Source: Bacteroidetes bacterium B1(2017)
Lineage (GTDB): Bacteria; Bacteroidota; Bacteroidia; UKL13-3
Assembly: GCA_002256395.1 (NCBI GenBank)
Contig: NKJG01000003.1
Coordinates: 516,536-580,535, forward strand
Direction: 5' to 3'
Length of the DNA stretch: 64,000 nucleotides
Of the stretch, positions 49,795 through 58,579 are shown one piece after another. The notes below the pieces were generated by a model. It saw nothing but the letters and a program-made list of their open reading frames with translations, did no database searches and was not told where the DNA came from. A program made the translations under genes and the position numbers. Each line of letters begins with the position of its first letter. Within the stretch, counting starts at the first letter, position 1.

Positions 49795-52026
49795 TTATAA
49801 ATTCTCCTTAAAATATTGAGTAATTTTTCTCATTAAATGAACTCTATCAGGGCCAAGTACATTGTGCTCGTGACCAGGATAAACAAAGTAATCAATTAAT
49901 ACACCTTCATCTACACATTTCTTAATATAGGTTAAGGTGTGTTGCCATAAAACCACATTGTCATTGGTTCCATGTATTAATAATAGTTTGCCTTTTAGGT
50001 TCTTGGCATAATTGGTTAAATCGGCATTATGGTATCCTTCAGGATTGTTTTGAGGTATATCCATATAGCGTTCGGTATACATAATTTCGTACATGCGCCA
50101 ATCTATAACTGGTCCACCTGCAACACCTACTTTAAATACATCTGGTGTTTTAGTCATTAATGAAGTACTCATAAATCCACCAAAGCTCCAACCATAAACT
50201 CCAAGTCTACTTGGGTCAACATATTTTAAGCTCTTTAAATAATTTACTCCAGCTAATTGATCTTCAATTTCCAATTTACCTAAATTTCTAAAGGTGGCAT
50301 TTTCAAATTCTAAACCTCTGTTCATGCTGCCTCGGTTATCAAGAGTAAAAATAACATACCCTTGTTGAGCCATATAGTATAACCATAAATCGGCACCTCC
50401 CAACCAAGAGTTGGTAATCATTTGCGCATGTGGTCCACCATACACATAAACCAAAACAGGGTATTTGCGGGTTGAGTCAAAATCGGCAGGTAATATCATT
50501 CGAACATTTAAACTGGCCAATTTATCTGTGGATGGAATAGAAAATAATTTTATGCGGCAATCTTTATACTCTCTAATAGGATTGATTGAGTTAAATAATA
50601 TTCCAATTTCTTTTCCTTTTGCATCCATTAATAAATACCTGCGAGGGATAGATGCACTCGTTAATTGCTCTAAAACATATCCGCCATCTTCAGAAATTAA
50701 ACCTGTATGTTGTCCCTCTAATTTATTAATGCAGGTGCTGGTGGCCGATTTTAGATCTAGTCTATAAACGAATTTGTTTAAACCATCCGTGCTAGTAGCA
50801 TGGTAATATAAATAAGCTCCTTTAGGATCGATAGTAATAATATCTGTTACAACCATCTTGCCTTTGGTTAATTGCTTTAATTGATCGCCTTTATTATTAT
50901 ATAAGTACAAATGGTTATACCCATCTTTTTCGCTGAACCAAATAAACTTGCTTAGGTCGTTCTTCACAAAATACATAGGCTTTTCTGGTTCTACATATTT
51001 AGGATGGGTTTCTGTAAACAAGGTTTTAATAAACTGTCCAGTAGTACCATCAAACATCTGTAATTTCATTTCATTTTGATCGCGGTTCAAAACAGCTATG
51101 TATAAGTATTCTTCATCTGGGCTCCAACATATATTGGTTAAATATTGCTCAGGATCGCCTGTTGTGGCCACTTGTAGGTTTCTTTTCTTTTTAAAATCGT
51201 ATATCCAAACATTTGCTTGGTGACTTTTATTACCCGCCATTGGATATTTTAGGTTTTCAAAATCGGTAGGCTTGCTTAAGTTTTTGCTAGCAGTATCGTT
51301 TAGGCTTACGTTCATTAATTTATAATCACTTACCATTCCTTCTGATAATTGGTAATAGGCCAATTTATTTCCATTGGTGCTGAAAAAGGTTCCTTTAGTA
51401 ATTCCAAATTCATTTCTATGAACCACTTTTCCATAGGAAACAATGCTATTACCATCTTTGGTAATCATATCTTTTTTGCTAATTACTTGTCCGGCTGCCT
51501 CATTTTCATTTGCATCTACAGCGCCGTTTTCGTTCACAAATAAATTGTTTAATAAGGTATAGGCCAATCGGTTTGTGCTTGGCTCAAAGTCTAAGTCTTC
51601 GGCCTCTTTTGGAGCTTTAGCCAACAGCTTAATGGTTTTGTTACTTAAGTTAAATAAGTAATAGGCATTTGAATAACTAAACCTAAAAGCCGATGTATTT
51701 ACCCATGTAATAAATGGAAAGCGGTTCATGGCTTTTTCATTTTTATTTAGGTTGGTCCATGCCGAGTTAAAATCTTCAATGCTTAGAATTGAATCTTGGA
51801 TTTGGGTAGTAGCATTTTCAATCACAACAATTTCTTTGCCTTGTTTTTTTGTAACAAAGCTAAAGCTGTTGCTTTGTGGTATCCATTGCAATTGCATTAA
51901 ACGCTCGGGAGCTAAGGTTGTTCTTCCTTTACTAACCGCATCTTCAACAGTTAATAGTTTTGTTTGAGCAAATGTGCTGGTTGTAAATCCAATTAGCCCA
52001 ATGGCAAGTAGTAATTTCCTAATCAT
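49795..52026 (-). CDS. S9 family dipeptidyl-peptidase IV-like enzyme
   Basis: A 743-residue protein with a signal peptide at 1-20 (cleavage after STFA). Residues about 40-470 form the DPP IV beta-propeller (NVWIYDFKKKRNLQV, CWSPDEEYLYIAVLNRD, FSEKDGYNHLYLY). The alpha/beta-hydrolase domain follows with the triad in YGWSFGGFMS (Ser), HGTNDNVV (Asp) and YPGHEHNV (His). It releases N-terminal X-Pro or X-Ala dipeptides in the periplasm. Length is typical. It forms an operon with the C26 enzyme, which together could process imported peptides. Confidence 0.92.
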   Translation of the reverse strand: MIRKLLLAIGLIGFTTSTFAQTKLLTVEDAVSKGRTTLAPERLMQLQWIPQSNSFSFVTKKQGKEIVVIENATTQIQDSILSIEDFNSAWTNLNKNEKAMNRFPFITWVNTSAFRFSYSNAYYLFNLSNKTIKLLAKAPKEAEDLDFEPSTNRLAYTLLNNLFVNENGAVDANENEAAGQVISKKDMITKDGNSIVSYGKVVHRNEFGITKGTFFSTNGNKLAYYQLSEGMVSDYKLMNVSLNDTASKNLSKPTDFENLKYPMAGNKSHQANVWIYDFKKKRNLQVATTGDPEQYLTNICWSPDEEYLYIAVLNRDQNEMKLQMFDGTTGQFIKTLFTETHPKYVEPEKPMYFVKNDLSKFIWFSEKDGYNHLYLYNNKGDQLKQLTKGKMVVTDIITIDPKGAYLYYHATSTDGLNKFVYRLDLKSATSTCINKLEGQHTGLISEDGGYVLEQLTSASIPRRYLLMDAKGKEIGILFNSINPIREYKDCRIKLFSIPSTDKLASLNVRMILPADFDSTRKYPVLVYVYGGPHAQMITNSWLGGADLWLYYMAQQGYVIFTLDNRGSMNRGLEFENATFRNLGKLEIEDQLAGVNYLKSLKYVDPSRLGVYGWSFGGFMSTSLMTKTPDVFKVGVAGGPVIDWRMYEIMYTERYMDIPQNNPEGYHNADLTNYAKNLKGKLLLIHGTNDNVVLWQHTLTYIKKCVDEGVLIDYFVYPGHEHNVLGPDRVHLMRKITQYFKENL

Positions 52027-52280
52027 AATTTTTGAAATAGTTTTTCAATGTCAAGTATAGTGTTTTTAATGCTGAGCCAAAAACTGATTTTTATAAGTGG
52101 GGGATTGAATCGAAATTAGGATAATAACTAATAACTATGAACCAATTCCTAAATGGAGGTATTGGGGTTAGATATTTTTCTAAATATTTATAAAGCAATG
52201 TGTTATATAAAAAAATAACAATTTATTATGAATGTTTTTTATCAAAAAAGTAATAGAATTGAAAACATTTTTTTTACCCC

Positions 52281-52628
52281 ATGAAATTAGATTGCATTAA
52301 ACTCAGAAAACTTAGGGATCAAAAAAGAATATCGCAATTTGAATTAGGGGATATTTTGGACCTTTCACAATCCACTATTGCCAAATATGAAAAAGCAAAT
52401 ACGATTATTAAATTAAATACATTGATTTTGCTTTGCAATTATTTTTGTGTCGATCCAAAGGAACTTTTAATAGAGGATAAAAATTTTTCTATTAATGGGA
52501 ATAAATTAGAAGGAGATTTATTCCTGAAAAGGCGAAATGAAAATAACGAGCAAGCCTACAATTTAGAGGAAGAAAGATTGAAAATAGCGAATAGAATAGT
52601 AGCGGTTTTGGAAAAACTAATTTATTAG
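52281..52628 (+). CDS. XRE-family transcriptional regulator
   Basis: A 115-residue protein. Residues about 5-62 form the Cro/C1 helix-turn-helix (LRKLRDQKRISQFELGDILD, LSQSTIAKYEKANTIIKLNT). The C-terminal part is charged and helical (LEEERLKIANRIVAVLEKLI), perhaps for dimerisation. It lies 131 bases before a four-gene exported cassette on the same strand, with a 26-bp palindrome between, so it may control that cassette. The 254-base spacer before it shows no clear promoter. Confidence 0.85.
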   Translation: MKLDCIKLRKLRDQKRISQFELGDILDLSQSTIAKYEKANTIIKLNTLILLCNYFCVDPKELLIEDKNFSINGNKLEGDLFLKRRNENNEQAYNLEEERLKIANRIVAVLEKLIY

Positions 52629-52705
52629 GAATAATTTTTATCAATTAGCATTTAAATCAATTAGTAAATGAATTTTTATGTTGGGATGAGGCCATGAAAT
52701 TTGAT

Positions 52706-52731
52706 ATCGAAACAGACCGGACTGGTTCGAT
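52706..52731. promoter_or_regulatory. Candidate operator: 26-bp imperfect palindrome
   Basis: Left half ATCGAAACAGACC, right half GGACTGGTTCGAT; eleven of thirteen positions are complementary. It ends 28 bases before the start codon of the Cys-rich protein gene, and the regulator gene is next to it. Confidence 0.5.
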
Positions 52732-52759
52732 AGTATTAAAATTTTAAACACAAAAAATC

Positions 52760-53350
52760 ATGAAAAAAATTATTCAAAACGCATTTAATCGATTTATTCT
52801 AGTATGCACCCTAACCTTAATTGGTCTTACAAGCTATGCCCAATTTAATTATGTTCCTGGTACCACTTATACTTTTAGAACATTAGTAAGTAGTACACAA
52901 TCTGTTCAAATTGATGTTTTATATGACGCAAATTATAATGCAACTGTAACCTTAACCAGTGTTGCTGCACAACCTGGTGATAAAAGGGCTTCGCATATCT
53001 TTTTGCCTACCAACAATGAATACACTTTTAATGAAAATACCGCGTCAATTGAAGTGAGTAAAAATAATGTTTATTACAAAGCAATAAATATTTTTACGGG
53101 TGCCAATTCAGATTTTACTACAGGTCCCAAAAAAGTACCTCAATGCGATGGCTGTGAAATTGGAGGTGGAAATTGCGAATTATTAAAAACTCAAACTAAC
53201 AATTGTTGGCAAATTTGTTGCGATGATGACTCCGAATCTCCAGTATGTTTTAAATGTAGAGAAATGAAATGGGTTGAAGAAAAGGGAGGGTCAATTTCTA
53301 CCTCCCCATTATTAATAATTAGGGTAAGTGGAAATTTAACTATTCAATAA
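52760..53350 (+). CDS. Exported protein with C-terminal eight-cysteine cluster
   Basis: A 196-residue protein with a signal peptide at about 1-27 (cleavage after TSYA). Residues 28-125 are beta-rich and without cysteine. Between 129 and 166 there are eight cysteines (129, 132, 139, 149, 153, 154, 163, 166), in CDGC, NCWQICC and CFKC groups, a spacing that could bind metal or form several disulphides. It is the first gene of a tight unit; the next gene, 2 bases on, is thioredoxin-like. I recognise no family. The arrangement recalls exported Cys-rich peptides of Bacteroidota, but no named family is claimed. Confidence 0.68.
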   Translation: MKKIIQNAFNRFILVCTLTLIGLTSYAQFNYVPGTTYTFRTLVSSTQSVQIDVLYDANYNATVTLTSVAAQPGDKRASHIFLPTNNEYTFNENTASIEVSKNNVYYKAINIFTGANSDFTTGPKKVPQCDGCEIGGGNCELLKTQTNNCWQICCDDDSESPVCFKCREMKWVEEKGGSISTSPLLIIRVSGNLTIQ

Positions 53351-53352
53351 GT

Positions 53353-54522
53353 ATGCAAAAAACTATCATCCTTTATTTGATTATTCTTTTAGCTCCCTTA
53401 AAAAACTTTGGGCAGCAAATTAATACTTGTAATATTCTATTAACCGCCATAAATAATCGAAATAACCATTCTGATTTGTCGGCTAATGTATCCTACAACT
53501 TTAAAAGTTTTGGAGATAATAAAATTAAAGAAATGGAATATATCATTAACCAATTAAAGGATGATAGTTTTTATTTTGAAATAAAATCAAAATCAAATCT
53601 TAAGGTAAAAGAGATAATTTATGAACGTGGAGATTCATCAAATTTATTTTCACTTGATTTAGAAAATGGCACATTCGCGGTATATGGAGTTAGAATTAAA
53701 AATAATAAGAGAAATTGTCATGTAATAAAAAGAGTTTTTGGGAGATACTATGATTCTTCATCCGTTAATAGTTTACTAATAATGCCGAAGGATACAATTA
53801 TTTATAATGTTCCTTGTTGGGAGTTAGTTCAAAGGCCATCTGTAAATCCTGTGTCTAGGGTTATAGCAAGCTCCATTTATGTTTCTAAGGGCGATTATTT
53901 AATAAGAGGATTTAGGGAGGAAGAAATTTATGAGGATTTAGATACCGTTATCACCTGTTCGTTTATTAAAAATATTAGTTTCGACCCAAAAGAAATAAGG
54001 AATAATATTGCTAAAGTAGAAAATGAAATATCTTTCATCAAAAGCAAATACAATCAAGAACCAATAAACTCCTTTCATCTCGACAAACAGGCATATTCTG
54101 GTTTCATAGATAAGGTAAAAGGACTTTCAATTAATCAAAATGATTCCATTAATCTTGATTTCAAAAAAGGTAAATATCTGTTAGATTTTTGGTTTATTGG
54201 ATGCTATCCTTGTATGCAAAGTTTCCCTTATATAGATAGTTTAGAAAACAAGTATAGTCCTAATGGTATTCATTTTATAAAACTAAACCCTTTGAATGGA
54301 AATGACCCTGATAAGGCAAAAAGATACTGTAAGTTGCATAACCTAGCAGATGAAAACTACTTAATTGCAAGAAGTTTGTGTTCTAATTTTGATGTGAATA
54401 GTTTTCCGAGTTTTGTTTTCATAGAAGACGGTAAAATAATTAAAAAGTTTACAGGCTTTGATGAGAGCATTTATGACGATCTAAAATTATTTTTAGAAAA
54501 ATGGACCTCAGATTTGCGGTAA
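53353..54522 (+). CDS. TlpA-like exported thioredoxin-fold protein
   Basis: A 389-residue protein with a signal peptide (YLIILLAPLKNFGQ, about 1-20). The first 250 residues are of unknown fold and may bind a partner. The C-terminal 140 residues are a TlpA/AhpC-type thioredoxin domain: KYLLDFWFIGCYPCMQSFP with C284 and C287 as the CxxC pair, and SFPSFVFIEDGKIIKKFTGF with the cis-proline. It would oxidise, reduce or isomerise disulphides in the periplasm. The Cys-rich protein encoded just before is an obvious candidate substrate. The next gene starts inside its last codons. Confidence 0.84.
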   Translation: MQKTIILYLIILLAPLKNFGQQINTCNILLTAINNRNNHSDLSANVSYNFKSFGDNKIKEMEYIINQLKDDSFYFEIKSKSNLKVKEIIYERGDSSNLFSLDLENGTFAVYGVRIKNNKRNCHVIKRVFGRYYDSSSVNSLLIMPKDTIIYNVPCWELVQRPSVNPVSRVIASSIYVSKGDYLIRGFREEEIYEDLDTVITCSFIKNISFDPKEIRNNIAKVENEISFIKSKYNQEPINSFHLDKQAYSGFIDKVKGLSINQNDSINLDFKKGKYLLDFWFIGCYPCMQSFPYIDSLENKYSPNGIHFIKLNPLNGNDPDKAKRYCKLHNLADENYLIARSLCSNFDVNSFPSFVFIEDGKIIKKFTGFDESIYDDLKLFLEKWTSDLR

Positions 54523-54893
54523 GGACGCTGCTTCTATTAATTCTAGTAAGCATTATTTTTACCTTTCAAAAAAGTGTCCTAATTGTCTGCCAATTTGCAA
54601 AAAGAGCGGATGGTTCCTTACATTTTATACTTACTGAATCCGCCCTTCAAGTATTTGAAAATAAAGCTAATTCCTCAATTGTTTCATTTCAACATAAAGA
54701 AGGTCTTCTTGAAATAAAATTTCTAAAGTCCTCCATATATGAACGAGATTTTTTTAGCTATTTCTCAACGGGTTCCTTTTTAATTCCTAATCAATCAGAA
54801 ATTCAATTACCAGATGGACTGTTATTACCTATTAAACCGGGTCGATATAAAATCGAAGAGTCTGACCTGTATTATGAAGTTACTTTTGAATAG
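54501..54893 (+). CDS. Small membrane-anchored or exported protein, unknown
   Basis: A 130-residue protein whose start overlaps the thioredoxin gene by 22 bases. Residues about 7-25 are hydrophobic (VRTLLLLILVSIIFTF). The remainder is beta-rich with a repeated S-x-L/I pattern (LHFILTESALQVFENK, EIKFLKSSIYERDFF, LLLPIKPGRYKIEES). No family recognised. It is part of the four-gene cassette. Confidence 0.58.
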   Translation: MDLRFAVRTLLLLILVSIIFTFQKSVLIVCQFAKRADGSLHFILTESALQVFENKANSSIVSFQHKEGLLEIKFLKSSIYERDFFSYFSTGSFLIPNQSEIQLPDGLLLPIKPGRYKIEESDLYYEVTFE

Positions 54894-55629
54894 TCTGCTA
54901 ATTCTTGCTTTTCTTTTCATTACTCCTTTTTCAATTTATGGTCAAACAAACTTTACTAGAAAACAATATGCATATAAATTTGCAGTGGAATGTCCTATAC
55001 AAAAATGCACTCTAAATGGAAAAAAAATAGATTCAATCGAATTTATTGCCCCAGCCAATTCAAAGTTTGTTTTAATTGATGCCAAAGGTGAGTATTATAT
55101 AATTAGATTCTTCGTTTCAGAAAGTAAAAATCAAAAGAAAACAATTGCCGATTATAGTTTATATAACTACTACTTAATTACCAAATTTCAATTTGAGTTT
55201 AAATCCTATCCCTTAGGAAGTTCAGATTACGACCTAGTTTTTGGAAGTATTTATACCCCAATAAAAGTTCGTTCAAATCCTTTCGATTTTTCAAAAGACT
55301 TTACCATTGGTAGTACCTTTGGTTTGCGCAGAAACCTTGATAGAGAAAAGCAATTAGGAATTGATTTGTTAATTGGTATTGGATTAAGTTCTGTATCATT
55401 AGATAGTTTTTCAACCTCGGGCAAAGTATATAAACCTATTGATGTTCTCGCCTTTACTCCAGCTCTTGGATTGGTTGCAGAAATTGGAAATGCACAGGTT
55501 GGTTTTTTCTGTGGTTCAGATATGCTTAATGCACAAAATGGTGTTAGATATGATTGGATTTACCAAGGTAAAGTATGGTGGAGTTTCGGCATTGGCTATA
55601 CCTTGGTATCTTTTGATGTAAAAAAGTAA
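54874..55629 (+). CDS. Exported protein with outer-membrane-barrel-like C-terminus, unknown
   Basis: A 251-residue protein from the ATG at 54874, which gives a clean signal peptide (LLNSLLILAFLFITPFSIYG); the in-frame upstream ATG at 54814 would add 20 charged residues. It overlaps the previous gene by 20 bases. Residues about 110-250 alternate polar and hydrophobic positions, with FTIGSTFGLRRNLDREKQLG, LIGIGLSSVSLDSF and a final WWSFGIGYTLVSFDVKK, resembling strands of an outer-membrane beta barrel. It is the last gene of the cassette. Confidence 0.62.
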   Translation: MKLLLNSLLILAFLFITPFSIYGQTNFTRKQYAYKFAVECPIQKCTLNGKKIDSIEFIAPANSKFVLIDAKGEYYIIRFFVSESKNQKKTIADYSLYNYYLITKFQFEFKSYPLGSSDYDLVFGSIYTPIKVRSNPFDFSKDFTIGSTFGLRRNLDREKQLGIDLLIGIGLSSVSLDSFSTSGKVYKPIDVLAFTPALGLVAEIGNAQVGFFCGSDMLNAQNGVRYDWIYQGKVWWSFGIGYTLVSFDVKK

Positions 55630-55661
55630 GTTAATTGAAACTTTCCTCAAATATTTTTTTG

Positions 55662-57368
55662 CTATATCGCAAAATATAAAATCAATAGCTGGGCTAAAAT
55701 AATCCGTACAATGGTAACCAATGGGTAAACCGTGGCGTAGGCTTGTAGGGGTAAATCAGATTTATAGTAGGTAGTGCTAAAATCAAGTGCAGCTGGATCT
55801 GTATATGAGCCTGCAATTAATCCAAGTAAAGGCATAAAGTTGAGTTTGAAAACCTTGCGAGCAACCAGTATCATAAGCAAAATGGGAATAATGGTAATAA
55901 ATAAACCATAGCCTACCCAAACCCAACCATGATAGGTTATGAAGGTTTCGTAAAAACTCTCCCCTGCATGAATACCAATGGCGGCAAAAAACAAACAAAT
56001 GCCAAAGTCTTTCATAAATAAGAGTGCACTTTGTTGTAAAAAGGAATGCAAACTTTTAATGCCTCCAAACCTACTTATTATAATGGCAATTAATAAAGGT
56101 CCTGCAGCCATACCTAATTTTACGGGAACGCTCAAACCAGGCAATGCCAATGGGATCGAGCCAACCAATACGCCCAAAACAATGCCTAAGAAAATAGAAA
56201 GTAATTGAGGCTCTTGAAGTTTTTTTTCTGAATTGCCTAGAAGTTTTTCTATATGAGCCAAGTCTTTTTCTGAACCAACCACGCGCATTCTATCGCCATA
56301 ATGCAAAACCAAATCGGGCTGAGCCAAAAGTTCTAATCCACTTCTATAGATGCGCGTTACCTTAATATGGTATTGATTTTCGAGATTTAATTGAGCCAAA
56401 GTTTTTTGAATGGCCGAACCCTTTGAAACAATAAAGGTTTTGCTTCGAGTCATTGTTTCAGATTCAATAAAGGTGTCGCTAGAACGATAGCCTAATAAAG
56501 ATATGGCTTTTTCTAAATCCGCAGGCAGGCCAACAAACATTAATACATCGCGCTCTTTAAAAACATATTCATCGCTTGGCGATTCTACCTGGGTAGAGCC
56601 CGCATTCTTAATCCTTGAAACAATTAGGTTCAGCTTATTGCTTTCTAAAAAGGTATGAATACTTTGGCCAAAATACGCAGCTTGTGTTACCCTGCACTTT
56701 GCCGATTCGGGGGCTGGATGCTTGGCTTTAATTTGTTTTTGAAAAGCTTCAATTTCTTCTTGGGTATTTATCTTTAGTATTTTACCCGCAAGTATCATAA
56801 CCAAAATAATTCCAATAATTCCAAAAGGATAGGTTATGGCATAAGCATTTGTTGGGTCGTTAAAAACCATGTTAGGCAACGACTTATTTAAATCGTGCAA
56901 GGCAGATTTGGCGGCACCTAAGCCGGGTGTGTTGGTAACGGCGCCCGACATAATTCCAACCAAATTGTCCATTCCAGTATGAGTGGTGTAAAACAATAGG
57001 AGGGTACAAATACCGCCACCCAAAACAGTTCCAATAGCTAAACCATTATACAAAACGCCATCATTTTTTAACCTGCTAAAAAACGATGGTCCTACTTGCA
57101 TTCCGATGGCATATACAAATAAAATAAGGCCAAAGTCTCTCAGAAATTCATAGGTGTCTTCGTGTAATCTGTATCCTAAATGACCTAGAAAAATGCCTGC
57201 AAATACAACCCCTGAGATGCCTAGGGATATCTTTTTTATTTTTATTTTTCCAATTAAAATGCCACTAAACATCACTAAAAATACCAGTACTATGCTCGCG
57301 CTAATACTGGTATTTTCACTTGGTAATACTATTGCTTTAAGCCATTCAGGCAAAATGGTACTTATCAT
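55662..57368 (-). CDS. AspT/YidE/YbjL-type putative antiporter
   Basis: A 568-residue membrane protein. Two homologous sets of about five helices (residues 10-190 and 390-565) flank two RCK_C/TrkA-C domains (about 205-370, RVTQAAYFGQSIHTFLESNK and IVSKGSAIQKTLAQLNLENQ). The motif VGPSFFSRLKNDG and the paired GLIAGSYTDPAA / MSGAVTNTPGLGAA re-entrant segments mark the aspartate:alanine exchanger superfamily. Substrate is unknown; characterised members exchange amino acids or other small anions. The cytochrome c peroxidase gene lies 26 bases upstream on the same strand, so the two probably share a transcript. Confidence 0.9.
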   Translation of the reverse strand: MISTILPEWLKAIVLPSENTSISASIVLVFLVMFSGILIGKIKIKKISLGISGVVFAGIFLGHLGYRLHEDTYEFLRDFGLILFVYAIGMQVGPSFFSRLKNDGVLYNGLAIGTVLGGGICTLLLFYTTHTGMDNLVGIMSGAVTNTPGLGAAKSALHDLNKSLPNMVFNDPTNAYAITYPFGIIGIILVMILAGKILKINTQEEIEAFQKQIKAKHPAPESAKCRVTQAAYFGQSIHTFLESNKLNLIVSRIKNAGSTQVESPSDEYVFKERDVLMFVGLPADLEKAISLLGYRSSDTFIESETMTRSKTFIVSKGSAIQKTLAQLNLENQYHIKVTRIYRSGLELLAQPDLVLHYGDRMRVVGSEKDLAHIEKLLGNSEKKLQEPQLLSIFLGIVLGVLVGSIPLALPGLSVPVKLGMAAGPLLIAIIISRFGGIKSLHSFLQQSALLFMKDFGICLFFAAIGIHAGESFYETFITYHGWVWVGYGLFITIIPILLMILVARKVFKLNFMPLLGLIAGSYTDPAALDFSTTYYKSDLPLQAYATVYPLVTIVRIILAQLLILYFAI

Positions 57369-57394
57369 TTACTTGGGGCTAAGAATTATTAGAA

Positions 57395-58456
57395 CTATTT
57401 GCTAGCCAATTCGGCTGGTGCTTTTTTAGTTTCTTCTGGAATATCAGATGTTAAGGTTTTTAAGAATGTTTCAATACTAGAAACTTCTTGATCTGTTAAG
57501 TCTTTATTTAATTGTGCTTTTGCCATTACTTTAATGGCTACTTTTAAATCGGCAACACTTCCATCGTGGAAATAAGGATGTGTTTTTTCTACGTTTCTTA
57601 AACTTGCCACCTTAAAAATATCCTTGTCAGCTTCCTTTTTGGTTTGATCCATTAAGCCATTATCCTTGTTAGTAGATTTTGTTAAAGGATGATAATCGTT
57701 TATTAAACCAAATTTCATTAATTGAGTTCCACCAATTGTAGCTCCATTATGGCAAGCTGTACAACCTGCATTCATAAAGGTTTTTAAGCCTTCTTTTTCA
57801 GAATCGTTTAGGGCAGTAATATCTCCACCTAAGTATGTATCAAATTTTGAAGGTGTAATTAAGGTACGTTCAAAGGCCGCAATGGCTTTAGCAATATTTT
57901 TATAGGTAAGAGCTTTTGCATCGCTAGGAAAGGCGGCCTTAAATTTCTCTTGGTACATTGAAACGCCAGCTAAACGCTTTACTAAAAAATCTTCGTTTGG
58001 TATGGCCATTTCTACTGGGTTCATTACCGGCATACCTGCCTGCTCTTCCACATCTTTTGCTCTTCCATCCCAAAACTGACTGCTATGTAGGGCCGCGTTA
58101 AAGGTGCTAGGGGAGTTTCTTCCTCCTAATTTTCCTGCATCGCCTTCAGAAAAGGATTTATTGTCAACTCCAAAAGTACCTAAGTTATGGCAGCTATTGC
58201 ATGAGTTGTGGCCTGTTTTAGATAAGCGAGTGTCAAAATATAAAAGTTTACCTAATTCTATTTTGGCATCGCTCATTTCGTTTTCGCTATTTTCGGCTTT
58301 TGCTGGTAATGTTTTAAATACTCCCTGCGCTTGGGTCAGTAATTCGTCGGTTTGAACCGTATCTGATTTTGCGCTCTCACTAGTTTTTGAAGATTGATTT
58401 CCTCCGCAGGCATATATTAAGCCTGCAACAATGGCTAAGGTGATGGTCTTTTTCAT
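57395..58456 (-). CDS. Di-haem cytochrome c peroxidase, lipoprotein
   Basis: A 353-residue protein with a lipoprotein signal (LIYAC, Cys near 17). Two c-type haem sites are visible: NSCNSCHNL near residues 85-91 and AGCTACHNG near 230. Other family blocks are SKTGHNSC, FWDGRAKDVEEQAGMPV and HPYFHDGSVADL, including the conserved Trp-Asp-Gly. It would reduce hydrogen peroxide in the periplasm using electrons from cytochromes. Length is normal for the MauG/CcpA family. First gene of a two-gene unit with the antiporter. Confidence 0.92.
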   Translation of the reverse strand: MKKTITLAIVAGLIYACGGNQSSKTSESAKSDTVQTDELLTQAQGVFKTLPAKAENSENEMSDAKIELGKLLYFDTRLSKTGHNSCNSCHNLGTFGVDNKSFSEGDAGKLGGRNSPSTFNAALHSSQFWDGRAKDVEEQAGMPVMNPVEMAIPNEDFLVKRLAGVSMYQEKFKAAFPSDAKALTYKNIAKAIAAFERTLITPSKFDTYLGGDITALNDSEKEGLKTFMNAGCTACHNGATIGGTQLMKFGLINDYHPLTKSTNKDNGLMDQTKKEADKDIFKVASLRNVEKTHPYFHDGSVADLKVAIKVMAKAQLNKDLTDQEVSSIETFLKTLTSDIPEETKKAPAELASK

Positions 58457-58524
58457 GAGAATTCTATTTTTTTGATTGTCGAAATTAATATAATTATAGT
58501 ATAAACAAGGAGTTTCTAAGAAGG

Positions 58525-58557
58525 TTTGAAGAACTCAGCCGAAAATGATTATTTTCG
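58525..58557 (+). promoter_or_regulatory. Promoter for ffh
   Basis: -33 TTTG at 58525-58528, 21-base spacer, -7 TATTTTCG at 58550-58557 (one mismatch from TAnnTTTG). It supports the ATG at 58580 as the start of ffh. Confidence 0.5.
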
Positions 58558-58579
58558 CACTCCCAAAAAACCGAAAATT

